64,000 nt of DNA from Fimbriimonadales bacterium (GCA_035559795.1 DATMAR010000013.1:1-64000); one strand, 5' to 3'; positions 44,799-54,121 are shown, counted from the first letter of the stretch. Translations and numbers: made by a program. The notes: generated from the sequence alone by a model not told the origin.

Positions 44799-45107
44799 TC
44801 AGCGCGCCCCGTTTTTCGATTCTTTCTCTTCGATGGCATCTTTGAGGGCTTTTATCGCGGCGCGTAGCCACTGTGCTTCGTTTTGCCATTGCTTGCTGGC
44901 ATAGAGCGGTGGAAGGATGCGCCGGACATCCACCCCAGCAAAAGTGGCTTGCTTCCGGAGCCAGCGCGCCCTTTTGCGAAGGGCGTTCAGGTCTGTGGTC
45001 TGCGCTTTCGGTGCTGATTTTAGAGTTTTCATTCTTTTCATTTCTTGAAACGTTTTATGATCTTTAAGGGTTTCCAGATGGATTTTACTTCTATTTCGAA
45101 CCAGCAT
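44799..45107 (-). CDS. Small basic hypothetical protein
   Basis: 102 residues, Lys/Arg-rich N-terminal half (DLNALRKRARWLRKQ) and an amphipathic C-terminal helix (LRAAIKALKDAIEEKESK). The true start may be one of the later ATG codons (e.g. at MKRMKTLKSAPK), giving a shorter product. No motif; may bind nucleic acid. It lies 49 bp upstream of the HesB gene on the same strand. Confidence 0.45.
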   Translation of the reverse strand: MLVRNRSKIHLETLKDHKTFQEMKRMKTLKSAPKAQTTDLNALRKRARWLRKQATFAGVDVRRILPPLYASKQWQNEAQWLRAAIKALKDAIEEKESKNGAR

Positions 45108-45511
45108 ATTCCTCGCAATTTTATTAGTTTTTTTAATCCCTTTTTGAAAACACTGTTATTCAAAAGACGGGTTAGACGCCTGGATGAGAAGGAGGAAAAA
45201 AGACGAGAAAGAGGAAAAAATCCGGATGGAAGCAGGAAAAATTAGGAGTGCCGTGTTGTGCGATTGTCGACCCTCTGTAAGAGCGCCGTAAGGTGCGATT
45301 TTTGATTCCTTAAAAAAGTCACGTGCACGCGATTTTCGACCCCCCTACACCGCAAGTTCGCAAGGGGGGATTAGTTTTTGGGAAAAACTAATATCTTTCG
45401 TTCTTCAAACAAAAAGCACACAAATCCATTTTTTGCTATTTTAAAAAAGGCTTTAAAAACGGCGAGGCTGACGCGAAGGTCAGCCCGCCGTGGTGCACGT
45501 GAGGGGTGCTG
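45108..45511. other. 404-bp intergenic region with repeats and a terminator
   Basis: No gene supported. It carries a single AGGAGCGCCGTAAGG-type element (45278-45299) with a diverged neighbour (45244-45262), a C6 run near 45340, an inverted pair TTAGTTTTTGGG/AAAAACTAA around 45371-45393, and the terminator at 45455-45490. Confidence 0.6.
45455..45490 (-). terminator. Intrinsic terminator of the STN/anti-sigma unit
   Basis: On the minus strand CGGCGGGCTGAC pairs with GTCAGCC-T-CGCCG (7 bp plus 5 bp with one bulge), followed directly by TTTTTAAAG. It lies 22 bp beyond the stop of the STN-domain gene. Confidence 0.75.
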
Positions 45512-46294
45512 TCACAAGGAGGTGATGTTCTTGACGTAGTTTCCGCAAGTCGGACAGTATTTCCAACCTTTCTCGAGGTTGGTGTTGCATTGATCGCAAC
45601 GAATGATGAGTCTCACGTTTTGCTGGGAATTAGTCGTGCTCGCCTTTGTTTCTATTTTTTTCGAAATGAGAATCGTGCCGTGATTCGTCACGGAATATTT
45701 CAAATTCGCCGGTTCTGTGATCGCTTGCAAAGCGGATTTCAAAGGAGTATCCGTCAGAAATGCATTGATGCGAAAAGTGCCGACATTCTGCGCAATCTCG
45801 ATAGGTACACCGGTTTGCCGAGTCATCTCATCGCATGCGGCGCGCAGGTCCACTTTCTCCAGTTTGATGTTCACTTTTCGTGTAAGCATTTTCGTATCGA
45901 GCGTTTCACCGGAAACCATCTCGACCGTTTTAGCAATGGGTCTGCTGGATTGTGCTTTCGAAAAGATGTAGGTTCCATCTTGAATCCTATAGGTGAGACC
46001 GGCACATTGGCAAATCAAATCAATGGCTGAATCGAATGGGACATTCTGCAAATGCAGATGCAAACTGTAGGGAATCCCCACCTCGATGATGAAATTCTTT
46101 CCCGTTTGTGTGAAAAGGTCATAGAGAACAGTACGGACGTCGTTCCCCCTCGAGGAAATCGAGACGTTTTTGGTTTTGATGTCTATGGCGATAGGTTGCG
46201 GCTCATTGGCTGTTTCGACTTGCTGATTTTGAGCGAAACCCGTCGCCGTCGCCGAAATGGCGAGAATGAAGCAGAGCAGAGTTTTATTTTGCAT
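45512..46294 (-). CDS. STN-domain protein with C-terminal zinc ribbon
   Basis: 260 residues. N-terminal signal (about 1-21). Two secretin/TonB short N-terminal (STN)-like domains: one about 40-110 (RTVLYDLFTQTGKNFII, then NVPFDSAIDLICQCAGLTYR) and one about 135-205 (DLRAACDEMTRQTGVPIEIA, then TPLKSALQAITEPANLKYS). The last 30 residues have a zinc ribbon, CDQCNTNLEKGWKYCPTC. The mix of an exported STN pair and a zinc ribbon is unusual. Second gene after the anti-sigma-like gene, 3 bp from its stop, so translation is coupled. Confidence 0.75.
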   Translation of the reverse strand: MQNKTLLCFILAISATATGFAQNQQVETANEPQPIAIDIKTKNVSISSRGNDVRTVLYDLFTQTGKNFIIEVGIPYSLHLHLQNVPFDSAIDLICQCAGLTYRIQDGTYIFSKAQSSRPIAKTVEMVSGETLDTKMLTRKVNIKLEKVDLRAACDEMTRQTGVPIEIAQNVGTFRINAFLTDTPLKSALQAITEPANLKYSVTNHGTILISKKIETKASTTNSQQNVRLIIRCDQCNTNLEKGWKYCPTCGNYVKNITSL

Positions 46295-46297
46295 GGA

Positions 46298-46978
46298 TTA
46301 CCTCCCTTGAGGCGTAATGGCTACGCCGATTTTTTTCCCGGATTCGTCGAAAATCTCGATACGATTCATAGGGGGGGACGATCGAGCGGCTTTCGAACGT
46401 TGCTTTTTAGGCGAAGAACGATTCACGGATTGAACCGGAGTATCGTTCGAAGTTTTCGCTTTCGAAACGTTCTGTGCCTTCTTCGACTCCTTTATTTCTT
46501 GTTGCCCCCCCGGAGAATTTGTGGAACTCGCTGTCGCTATGGATTTCTTGCTTTCCTCGTGTAGAGATGCATTCTCTTGTGCGTGTTGAGAAATCGGAGG
46601 ATTCTCCTTAGAACTCAACGTTACCGATTCATCCCCCGTCGCCATTTTGTCTCCCAAGATGGCTGAAACAGGACCAGAAACGTAGCTCATCCCGATGAGC
46701 AACAAAGCACAGACGCCTGCAAGAAGGAGCATCTTGGCTGATTTGTCCTTTGTCTTTTTGCGCTCGTTCCCGATAGACCTGTTTTCAACGGCGGGGTCGA
46801 GCGCGGCAATCAATGCCTGTAAGGTCTTTCTTCTGTCCGAGGCGACAACTTTGCAAATGGGACAGTTGCTCACGTGGGCTTCGAATTCTTCTCCCTCGGG
46901 CGTCCCATCCAGTTTTCCGCTCAGATAAGGAATCAACCTCTCTCGGGCAACGGGGCAATCACTCTTGACCGCACTCAT
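46298..46978 (-). CDS. Membrane-anchored anti-sigma-factor-like zinc-finger protein
   Basis: 226 residues. The N-terminal 45 residues form a putative zinc-binding (ZAS-like) domain with C8 and the H35-x3-C39-x2-C42 motif in EFEAHVSNCPICKVV, typical of anti-sigma factors of ECF sigma factors. One membrane segment follows at about 81-100. The periplasmic part is low-complexity (Ser/Lys/Asn-rich) with a short C-terminal beta segment (MNRIEIFDESGKKIGVAITP). No sigma factor gene is beside it, which is unusual for this family. Coupled to the STN-domain gene downstream. Confidence 0.7.
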   Translation of the reverse strand: MSAVKSDCPVARERLIPYLSGKLDGTPEGEEFEAHVSNCPICKVVASDRRKTLQALIAALDPAVENRSIGNERKKTKDKSAKMLLLAGVCALLLIGMSYVSGPVSAILGDKMATGDESVTLSSKENPPISQHAQENASLHEESKKSIATASSTNSPGGQQEIKESKKAQNVSKAKTSNDTPVQSVNRSSPKKQRSKAARSSPPMNRIEIFDESGKKIGVAITPQGR

Positions 46979-47188
46979 GTCTTATAATCCACTCGAGGTT
47001 TTCGCATCCTCGAAATACCGGGGCTAATTGGATTCTCGGTTCGGGGAAGTGCTTTTTTTAGGCTATAAAGAGAAAAACCATATTTTTTGCGGGGTAGTAA
47101 GAAGCACCGCTCCATTGAGGAATCTTCTTCTTAAACATCGCGTAATTAGGGAGAACTTACGGAGGGGGTCTTAGTCAATTCATAAGAA

Positions 47189-47213
47189 CGTTCCCAAACA
47201 AGGTTTGAGAACG
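47189..47213. repeat. Palindromic repeat, TTCCCAAAC family
   Basis: CGTTCCCAAAC...GTTTGAGAACG, 23-25 bp with one mismatch. It is preceded by the ACGGAGGGGGT block (47156-47170), the same pairing as at 58786-58843. Other members are at 13614, 50748, 58820 and 58854. Confidence 0.7.
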
Positions 47214-47259
47214 AAAAAAATAATTAGCACGGAGTCTAATACTTTTAATGAGGAAATAG

Positions 47260-49086
47260 TCAATCCCCTAAACTTTCCTTTACCACAAGGGCGAGGCGTC
47301 GAGTCATCGTAGGGACAGCGCTGATTTCCTCTATGCTTGCTTTGCGAATCGCTTCCACAGAGCCGAAACTCCGCAACAGCATCCGTTTCCTTCGAGGTCC
47401 CACTCCGGGAATTTCGTCCAAAGGGGAACGGAATAACTGTTTATTTCGCAATTTTCGATGGAAGGTAAGTGCGAAGCGATGCGCTTCGTCTCGCAAACGT
47501 CGCAAAAGAACCAGAGCAGGAGAATTCAACGGCAGTTCGATAGGTTCATGCTTGTCGGGAACATAAAGCAGTTCGAGTTTTTTAGCGAGACCTACGATGG
47601 GCAACACCATTCCCAATTCCTCAAGCGCTTTGAGGGCGGCGTTGAGTTGTCCTTTTCCGCCATCGATGACGATTAAATCCGGCAGTTTCGAGAATTTCGT
47701 ATCCCCCTCTTTGTATCTTCGAAACCGCCGTAGTATCGTTTCTCTCATCATTGCGAAGTCATCCGGTTCTCCTGGATTGTATCGAATATTGAATCTTCGA
47801 TATTCGCTTTTCACGGGCTGCCCCCCCTCGAACACGACCATGGAAGCGACCGGGGCTGTGCCTTGCACGTTCGAAATATCGAAACCTTCGATGCGCCAAA
47901 CAGGAGTGGGAAGCGCAAAGGTTTCTTGCAATTCTGCTGCAGCCTGTGCAGCCCAAGTTTCCCTCGCTTCTTGTTCTTCTGCCATGTGTGCCAAAGCGAG
48001 TTCCGCGTTATTCGCCGCCATTTCGATAAGTTTCAATTTTTCCCCCCCTTTTGGAATCATCACTTTAACGGTGTTTCCGCGCTTTTGGCGTAGCCAAGTT
48101 TCTACGATGTGCTTTTCTTCGATTTCCACGGGAAGCAAAACTTCTTTCGGAACTTCCGGAGCATCGGTGTAATATCGCTTGACGAATTCCTGCACGGATT
48201 CACTGGGACTACTCTCCACAGCGCCATCCAAATAAAAATGCCTTTGCCCGATGAGTTTCCCCCCCCGAATATAGAACATCTGAACGGCTGCACCTCTTTC
48301 GTCTTTCACTAACGCAATCACGTCTTGGTCTTTTTGTTCGCCTGCGATGACCTTTTGGCGCTCCATCACCCGTTCGATGCTCTCGATCGTGTCGCGAAGA
48401 TGCGCCGCGCGCTCGAAATCGAGTTTCTCCGAAGCCTCCGCCATTTCCTTTTTCAATTCCGTAAGCAAGCGGTCGGAGCGTCCTTCCAAAAACAGCGTGA
48501 CGTTAGTGAGTTCTTTGCGATACTCTTCGGGATTGGCAAGACCAGCACACGGCGCCATGCATCTTCCCATGTGATAGTAAAGGCAAGGTCTTTGAACGGG
48601 CTCACCGGACCAACTTTTCCCACAGGGAATGAGTTTGAAAACCTTATGCAGAAGTTGCAGTGTGTCTCTGACCGCGAATGCGCTGCTGTATGGCCCGAAA
48701 TATCGCGAACCGTCGCGCAAGAGACGCCTCGTGAATAGCACTCGCGGAAATTTTTCCTTTGTAATCACGATGTAGGGATAACTCTTGTCGTCCCGCAAGC
48801 GCACGTTATAGGGTGGGCGGTGTTCCTTGATTAGATTACATTCGAGAATCAACGCCTCGAGTTCGCCATCGGTAACAATCCATTCCACATCGCAGACCTT
48901 CTCGACCATTTTTGCGATGCGAAGGCTGAGCGTCGAGGACCTTTGGAAATACGAACGAACGCGCCCCCGAAGGCTGAGCGCTTTTCCGACATAAAGAACT
49001 TTTCCTTCGGAGTCTTTGAAAATGTAGCATCCCGGTTTATCGGGAAGCCTTGCGAGTTTCGCACCTATATCTGTCTGCGTTTTCAC
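47260..49086 (-). CDS. uvrC: UvrABC system protein C
   Basis: 608 residues, normal for UvrC. N-terminal GIY-YIG nuclease (LPDKPGCYIFKDSEGKVLYVG then KALSLRGRVRSYF), central UvrB-binding UVR motif (about 195-235), C-terminal RNase H-like nuclease (GFDISNVQGTAPVASMVVFEG, VIDGGKGQLNAALKALEEL) and a helix-hairpin-helix tail (IPGVGPRRKRMLLRSFGSVE). Makes both incisions in nucleotide excision repair together with UvrA/B, not present here. Monocistronic. Confidence 0.95.
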   Translation of the reverse strand: MKTQTDIGAKLARLPDKPGCYIFKDSEGKVLYVGKALSLRGRVRSYFQRSSTLSLRIAKMVEKVCDVEWIVTDGELEALILECNLIKEHRPPYNVRLRDDKSYPYIVITKEKFPRVLFTRRLLRDGSRYFGPYSSAFAVRDTLQLLHKVFKLIPCGKSWSGEPVQRPCLYYHMGRCMAPCAGLANPEEYRKELTNVTLFLEGRSDRLLTELKKEMAEASEKLDFERAAHLRDTIESIERVMERQKVIAGEQKDQDVIALVKDERGAAVQMFYIRGGKLIGQRHFYLDGAVESSPSESVQEFVKRYYTDAPEVPKEVLLPVEIEEKHIVETWLRQKRGNTVKVMIPKGGEKLKLIEMAANNAELALAHMAEEQEARETWAAQAAAELQETFALPTPVWRIEGFDISNVQGTAPVASMVVFEGGQPVKSEYRRFNIRYNPGEPDDFAMMRETILRRFRRYKEGDTKFSKLPDLIVIDGGKGQLNAALKALEELGMVLPIVGLAKKLELLYVPDKHEPIELPLNSPALVLLRRLRDEAHRFALTFHRKLRNKQLFRSPLDEIPGVGPRRKRMLLRSFGSVEAIRKASIEEISAVPTMTRRLALVVKESLGD

Positions 49087-49541
49087 TTTTTGTTTGGGCT
49101 ATTAGAGTTTAACACTCCGTTGTTGCCCGCTGTCGGCAATAACTTGGGGTCGAGATAGATAAATTGAAGGGAATAATCGCGCCTTACGGCGCTCCTGCAA
49201 TTACAAAAATCAACCATCCGGTTTTCCTTCGAGCGTAGCGAAGAGGGGAAACTTTAAGGAGGGGGTGAAAATCTTTCAAAACAGTCTTTATTTTGCTTGC
49301 GGAGTGGAAGTAAGAATTTTTTTATGCCTCAACAGCTCCCGCTGTTGAGGCTTTTTGACCCCCTCCGTATGGTTCCCCTGCTTGCGCAAGGGGAACCGGT
49401 TTTTGATGAAAGATTCGCAACGAATTCTTGAATGGGTAGCGTTCTTGCGAGGAAATAGATAAAAAGAAATGTCGGAAAATCGCGCCTTACGGCGCTCCTA
49501 CGACTTCGGTAGACTCTAAACCAGCCTATCAACGAGGAGAA
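49087..49541. other. 455-bp intergenic region rich in dispersed repeats
   Basis: No gene supported. Contains two reverse copies of the AGGAGCGCCGTAAGG element (49176-49196, 49479-49500), two GGTTCCCC/GGGGAACC elements with a GGAGGGGGT block (49220-49267 and, reversed, 49358-49397) and the hairpin terminator at 49326-49356. Confidence 0.7.
49326..49356 (+). terminator. Hairpin terminator, GCCTCAAC family
   Basis: GCCTCAACAG and CTGTTGAGGC form a perfect 10-bp stem, loop CTCCCG, followed by TTTTT. It is the best terminator of its family in the window, although it has no gene directly upstream on the plus strand. Confidence 0.6.
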
Positions 49542-50705
49542 ATGCTTATGTCAGTTCCATCCCCTCGAATGGAAACCAGACTCATTCATGCCGGAGAGCC
49601 TGAACCGAGGATTCGAGACGCCGTAGTCACTCCGATTTTCCAGTCTTCCACTTACTTGTTCACGAAGGAAAGCGAATACCACGACATTCACTATCTTCGG
49701 TTGAACAATTCGCCCAATCATGAAGTGCTTCATGCGAAAATCGCCGCGCTCGAAAACAGTGAAGCAGGTCTCGTGGCGTCGAGCGGCATGGCAATCATCA
49801 CGACAGCGCTTTTAACCGTTCTCAAAACAGGTGACCATCTCTTAGCGCAAAAAGGTCTTTATGGAGGTACGCATGATTTCATCGTGAAAGACCTTCCCGC
49901 TTTAGGAATCGAATACACTTTCGTGAGCATCGAGGAGGAGAGTCGTTGGAAGGAACATTTGCGTCCGAACACGAAAGTGTTTTATTGCGAAAGCATCACC
50001 AATCCCTTGATGGAGGTGGGGGATTTAGGGGGGGTCGCGAAGTTTGCTAAAGAACACGGTCTCGTTTCCATGATTGATAACACTTTTGCAACCCCTATTA
50101 ATTTTCGACCGTTGGAACACGGTTTCGATTTAGTGCTTCATAGTGCGACGAAATACCTGAACGGTCACAGTGACATCGTTGCAGGAGCCGGTGCGGGAAG
50201 AGCGGAGCTCATCGAACGAATTCGTCAGAAACTCAATCACTTCGGAGGAACGCTCGACCCTCATGCCTGTTTCCTTCTTCATCGCGGATTGAAAACGCTC
50301 GCGGTGCGGGTTAGGTATCAAAACGAAAGTGCGTTACGTATCGCAGAGTTTTTGGAAAGTCGTCCACAAGTCGCCCGCGTGAATTACCCAGGCTTGCAAA
50401 GCAGTGCGAGCTATCCTCATGCGAAAAAACTTTTCGAAGGCTTCGGAGGCATGCTGAGTTTCGAACTGAAAGGGGGGGCTGATGCGGCGAAGAAGTTTAT
50501 GGAAAAGGTACGCATTCCTCTCGTGGCGCCGAGTTTAGGGGGGGTCGAAACGTTGGTGATATTGCCAGCGAAGACATCGCATTCTGCATTGGATGTGAAT
50601 GAAAGGGAAGAATTGGGGATCCGCGAAGGCTTGATTCGCGTTTCCGTTGGGCTCGAGGCAGTGGAAGACCTCATTGCAGACTTCGACACCGCATTGTCAC
50701 CATAG
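49542..50705 (+). CDS. PLP-dependent trans-sulfuration enzyme (cystathionine gamma-synthase/lyase family)
   Basis: 387 residues, normal length. The family signatures VTPIFQSSTYLF, EAGLVASSGMAIITTALLT, MIDNTFATPINFRPLEHG and the PLP-Lys motif SATKYLNGHSDIVAGAGAGR are present. It acts on sulphur amino acids (cystathionine gamma-synthase, cystathionine beta/gamma-lyase or methionine gamma-lyase); the exact reaction cannot be decided from motifs. An in-frame ATG at 49548 is an equally good start. The TAG stop is the first base triplet of an AGGAGCGTCGTAAGACG repeat element. Confidence 0.85.
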   Translation: MLMSVPSPRMETRLIHAGEPEPRIRDAVVTPIFQSSTYLFTKESEYHDIHYLRLNNSPNHEVLHAKIAALENSEAGLVASSGMAIITTALLTVLKTGDHLLAQKGLYGGTHDFIVKDLPALGIEYTFVSIEEESRWKEHLRPNTKVFYCESITNPLMEVGDLGGVAKFAKEHGLVSMIDNTFATPINFRPLEHGFDLVLHSATKYLNGHSDIVAGAGAGRAELIERIRQKLNHFGGTLDPHACFLLHRGLKTLAVRVRYQNESALRIAEFLESRPQVARVNYPGLQSSASYPHAKKLFEGFGGMLSFELKGGADAAKKFMEKVRIPLVAPSLGGVETLVILPAKTSHSALDVNEREELGIREGLIRVSVGLEAVEDLIADFDTALSP

Positions 50706-50770
50706 GAGCGTCGTAAGACGCGACAATTTCGATACATCTTTATCCTCGTGCCCAAACTCTGTTTGGGCAC
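50703..50770 (+). repeat. Two short repeat elements, one overlapping a stop codon
   Basis: TAGGAGCGTCGTAAGACGCGA begins at 50703 with the stop of the trans-sulfuration gene. A perfect 10-bp palindrome GTGCCCAAAC/GTTTGGGCAC (50748-50770) follows and belongs to the TTCCCAAAC family. Confidence 0.7.
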
Positions 50771-50835
50771 GTACATCTTTTATTCTTGTTCCTTTCATCG
50801 CGCAATGCAACTCGAATAGGGATACAATATAAAAA

Positions 50836-51612
50836 ATGCAACCAGTCGTTTTACTCGGAATCGCTGCGGGTTTATTGGGGCATGCTCCTGTAGACAATTT
50901 CGTTCACGAGCCCACCTCCGCCTACGAGACCAAGATTTACCACGGATTCACGGTTCGAATAAGCCGAGCAGCGCGTGCGAAAGCCCACGAACTTTATGCC
51001 GCTCTCGGGCTATTGAAAACGAAACTCAAAGAAATCACCGAAATCGTCCCCCCCGAACCGCTTTCAGTATTGCAGAAAATTCCGATTTGGGTGGAGTGGA
51101 ACAATCCCGATTTTCCTTGCTGTTGTTATCATCCCGAAAGAAAGTGGCTAGAGCAAAATGGTTACAACGTGGATAAGGAAAACTCTGTGGAGATTTGCAA
51201 CCCGACGAATTTCGTCAAATGGATGACGGAAGACCAACCGATGATGATTCTTCACGAACTTGCGCACGGCTATCACGACATCGTTCTCGGTTACGAAGAT
51301 AAATACATCGAGAGTTGCTATCGAAATGCGATGACGCACGACCTTTATCGCTCTGTTCCTTATCATCGCGGTCAGAAGTTGCAGGCTTACGCTACCAGAA
51401 ATCCCATCGAATATTTTGCCGAACTTACAGAGGCGTATTTCGGAAAAAACGACTATTATCCTTTTACTCGAGATGAACTAAAAGAATACGACCCCAAAGG
51501 ATACGAGATGATGCAGAGAATTTGGGGAGAACCTTCGAAACCCGTATCTAAGCCACTCGATCGAGCGAAGGGGGGGCATTTTCGGTTATCCAAAATTAAT
51601 TCATTGAAGTGA
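50836..51612 (+). CDS. Putative exported zinc metallopeptidase-like protein
   Basis: 258 residues. Short hydrophobic N-terminus (VVLLGIAAGLLGHAP) that may be a signal peptide. HExxH motif H140-E141-L-A-H144 in MMILHELAHGYHDIVLG, and a likely third ligand Glu at about 196 in IEYFAELTEAYFG. This pair, with a Glu about 55 residues after HExxH, is seen in the anthrax lethal factor-like and other gluzincin families. The Cys-rich loop NPDFPCCCYHPERKWLEQNG is peculiar. Substrate unknown. Confidence 0.6.
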   Translation: MQPVVLLGIAAGLLGHAPVDNFVHEPTSAYETKIYHGFTVRISRAARAKAHELYAALGLLKTKLKEITEIVPPEPLSVLQKIPIWVEWNNPDFPCCCYHPERKWLEQNGYNVDKENSVEICNPTNFVKWMTEDQPMMILHELAHGYHDIVLGYEDKYIESCYRNAMTHDLYRSVPYHRGQKLQAYATRNPIEYFAELTEAYFGKNDYYPFTRDELKEYDPKGYEMMQRIWGEPSKPVSKPLDRAKGGHFRLSKINSLK

Positions 51613-51631
51613 TGCCTTGTTCGGTACAAAA

Positions 51632-51994
51632 CTAAATCGAAATTTCTTTTTTTTCTTTGAATCCTTTGCAGGGACACGTACCTGCAGCGCCTATACATCT
51701 CCAAGCAGAATGCCAATCTTCGGGATGCCCACAAAGGCATATTCTTTGCTTCTTTTCTTTATGTTCGACTTCATCGGCAGGAGAGACTTTAACCAATGCG
51801 TATTGCACAGGAACGTCTTCGTGCTTTTCCGGCGGGGTGTCCATGAAAACCCAATCCACCTCCGTGACTTTCCATCGTTCTGGCTTTCCGCAGTGTAGTT
51901 CGAGGATATCTCCCACATGGGGAATCTGCTCATGCCACTCGTGTTCGAGCAGCAGTTCCTGCCCTGTAATATGGTCAACGATTTTGACTGTCAT
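51632..51994 (-). CDS. Small Cys-containing hypothetical protein
   Basis: 120 residues from the ATG at 51994; a longer reading frame upstream is unlikely because it lies in the region that should hold the promoter. The middle (PHVGDILELHCGKPERWKVT) looks like a beta-barrel; the C-terminus holds a Cys cluster, RICLCGHPEDWHSAWRC and GAAGTCPCKGF, which could bind zinc. No family recognised. The start region is divergent from the yqhQ-like gene. Confidence 0.5.
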   Translation of the reverse strand: MTVKIVDHITGQELLLEHEWHEQIPHVGDILELHCGKPERWKVTEVDWVFMDTPPEKHEDVPVQYALVKVSPADEVEHKEKKQRICLCGHPEDWHSAWRCIGAAGTCPCKGFKEKKEISI

Positions 51995-52076
51995 TTCACA
52001 ACCCCCAAAAATGGACATTACAAAAAACCGATAAGTAGGTATAGAGTACCGGAAAAAGGCTATACTTTTCATCCCA

Positions 52077-53093
52077 ATGCCGCAAAACGAAGAGATGCAG
52101 TACGGTGGACAAGCGGTCATCGAAGGGGTGATGATGCGCTCTCCGCGTTTTTACGCTGTCGCATGCCGAGCACCTAATGGAAAAATTGTTTTGCACACCG
52201 AATCCATTTCGCAAAGTTGGATCAAACGAGCCGGACTGCTAAAGATTCCTTTTTTGCGCGGGACTTTCGCGCTCTTGGATGCGCTCATGTTGGGAATCAA
52301 AGCGTTGAATTTCTCTGCGAAAATCCAAACGGAGTGGACGAACCCGAAAGAAATGGCAGAATCGAAAGACGGTGAACTTCGAACGAACGAAGTCATCACT
52401 GCGAGCCCGCAAATGGAGGGGTGGATGAAAGCGGCAGTGGTCGGTTCGATGATTGTGGGGCTTGCGTTGGGAATAGGATTGTTCAAAGTAACTCCGATTT
52501 GGCTTGCGCAAGTTTTTACCTATTTCGGCATCGAGGGGGGGCTTGCGCTCAATTTAGTGGAAGGTCTTCTCAAGGCTGTAATCTTTTTGCTTTATGTTTT
52601 ATTGATAGGGTTTTTGAAAGATATTCATGAAGTTTTCAAATATCACGGCGCGGAACATAAGGCGATAAACACCTTGGAAGCCGACGAACCGCTCACGCTC
52701 GAGAATGCGCGCAAACAAACGCGTCTGCATCCGAGATGCGGAACGAGTTTTATGATTGTAGTGTTGCTCATTTCTATTATTGGATTTACTCTCGTTCCTC
52801 GAATGCTTATCGAGGGGAGTATTGTAGTCAACTTATTCCTTAGAACGATCCTTCAACTTGCGTTGCTTCCGCTTATCGCAGGAATAGCGTACGAAGCGAT
52901 ACGCTTCGCTGGCAAGCATCGCAACAATCGTTGGATACGTGCCGTTTTTTTCCCCGGCTTGATGACGCAATATCTCACGACACGTGAACCGAGAGAAGAC
53001 CAAATCCAAGTCGCCCTCGTCGCGTTGCAAGCTGTTTTAGAAAAAGAAGAAGAGACTAAGAAAGAAACACCCACGACGATGCAGGCAGTGTGA
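52077..53093 (+). CDS. DUF1385 (YqhQ-like) membrane protein
   Basis: 338 residues. N-terminal signature MQYGGQAVIEGVMMRSPRFYA is diagnostic of DUF1385. The central part has a KYHGAEHKAINTLE motif (HExxH-like metal site seen in the family) and several membrane segments (about 125-180 and 225-275). Called a predicted metal-dependent enzyme; no reaction is known. Single gene; 83 bp from the divergent Cys-containing gene. Confidence 0.85.
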   Translation: MPQNEEMQYGGQAVIEGVMMRSPRFYAVACRAPNGKIVLHTESISQSWIKRAGLLKIPFLRGTFALLDALMLGIKALNFSAKIQTEWTNPKEMAESKDGELRTNEVITASPQMEGWMKAAVVGSMIVGLALGIGLFKVTPIWLAQVFTYFGIEGGLALNLVEGLLKAVIFLLYVLLIGFLKDIHEVFKYHGAEHKAINTLEADEPLTLENARKQTRLHPRCGTSFMIVVLLISIIGFTLVPRMLIEGSIVVNLFLRTILQLALLPLIAGIAYEAIRFAGKHRNNRWIRAVFFPGLMTQYLTTREPREDQIQVALVALQAVLEKEEETKKETPTTMQAV

Positions 53094-53199
53094 TAGGGGG
53101 GGGCTTGCATCCTACGCGCTGATAGGATAGGATTGCATTACAAAAGCAGGCAGCTGACAAACACGCACAATAATCTTGTCTCTGCTGTCATGTGAGTTA

Positions 53200-53853
53200 C
53201 TATTCATCATTCATGGAATAAGGTCGAAACGCTTGGCCAACCAACAGCCACTGCGCGATGGTCAATAAGACACCCAATTGATCGGCTACGCTATCCGGTG
53301 GACCGAATCGCAATAAGGCGAACTGGATTGGAAAACATGCGAGCAGTACCAGAAGCCATCGCTGATTACGGCAGTTCCAAGCAGGGGGGGATAGATGTCT
53401 TTTATGGTAGGCGCGCCAAAAGCCTCTCATAGCCGCAACAGCTCCGAGCCCGAATAGAGCCGGACCGAGCCAAACCAATGATATGTCTATCCCAAAAGTG
53501 TCGCCTTTGAATCGAAAAGCATCGGGAACAAAAAACGCGAGCCACAAAGTTCCCGCAAAGAGACCGAGATGCCACAGCGTAATAACCCCGAGTAATGGCC
53601 ATGTCGCGCGTCGCCAGACCGCCGCGAGAACGAATAATGTGGCAAATGCCGAAACAACGGGAAACCAGTAATCGCCATCAGTGCCGCGACCACCGAATCC
53701 GAACAACTCCCATTGATAAGAAGCTCCGTCGAATGCGCCGCGAACAGCCGGAAGCCAGAACACGACCGTGGTAAACGATGTCCAAAGGAAAAGTCCTCGT
53801 AGTAACCGGTCAGGCATGAACATGGTCGTCATCGCATCTTTTTGGTCTTCCAT
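53200..53853 (-). CDS. Integral membrane hypothetical protein
   Basis: 217 residues with about six hydrophobic segments, e.g. LLRGLFLWTSFTTVVFWLPA, FPVVSAFATLFVLAAVWRRA, LLGVITLWHLGLFAGTLWLA and LVLLACFPIQFALLRFG. No known family, no charged catalytic residues in the segments. The 268 bp upstream of its start, before the DUF2267 gene end, hold no supported gene. Confidence 0.6.
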   Translation of the reverse strand: MEDQKDAMTTMFMPDRLLRGLFLWTSFTTVVFWLPAVRGAFDGASYQWELFGFGGRGTDGDYWFPVVSAFATLFVLAAVWRRATWPLLGVITLWHLGLFAGTLWLAFFVPDAFRFKGDTFGIDISLVWLGPALFGLGAVAAMRGFWRAYHKRHLSPPAWNCRNQRWLLVLLACFPIQFALLRFGPPDSVADQLGVLLTIAQWLLVGQAFRPYSMNDE

Positions 53854-54121
53854 ACTGACGTCGGTTCGGCTCTGTTACACTATCACCCCATCAAAAATCA
53901 ACTACCACGTTGACGATGGGGAGGGAAAAAGTCGAGTCGTTCAGCAGTGTTAGCGTGAAGCTCGAACTCGATGTCTCCAACGCTAAAGCTCGAGAACTTA
54001 TCAGGGAAGCGAGTGTTTTTTGTCACTTGGAGTCGATTATGTCCCACTCGAGAAGCGTATACCGGCACGCTCATTTAGCCGCGCGCGGAGTTACTTTGAT
54101 GGATTTGTTCGTTTTAAAGCT

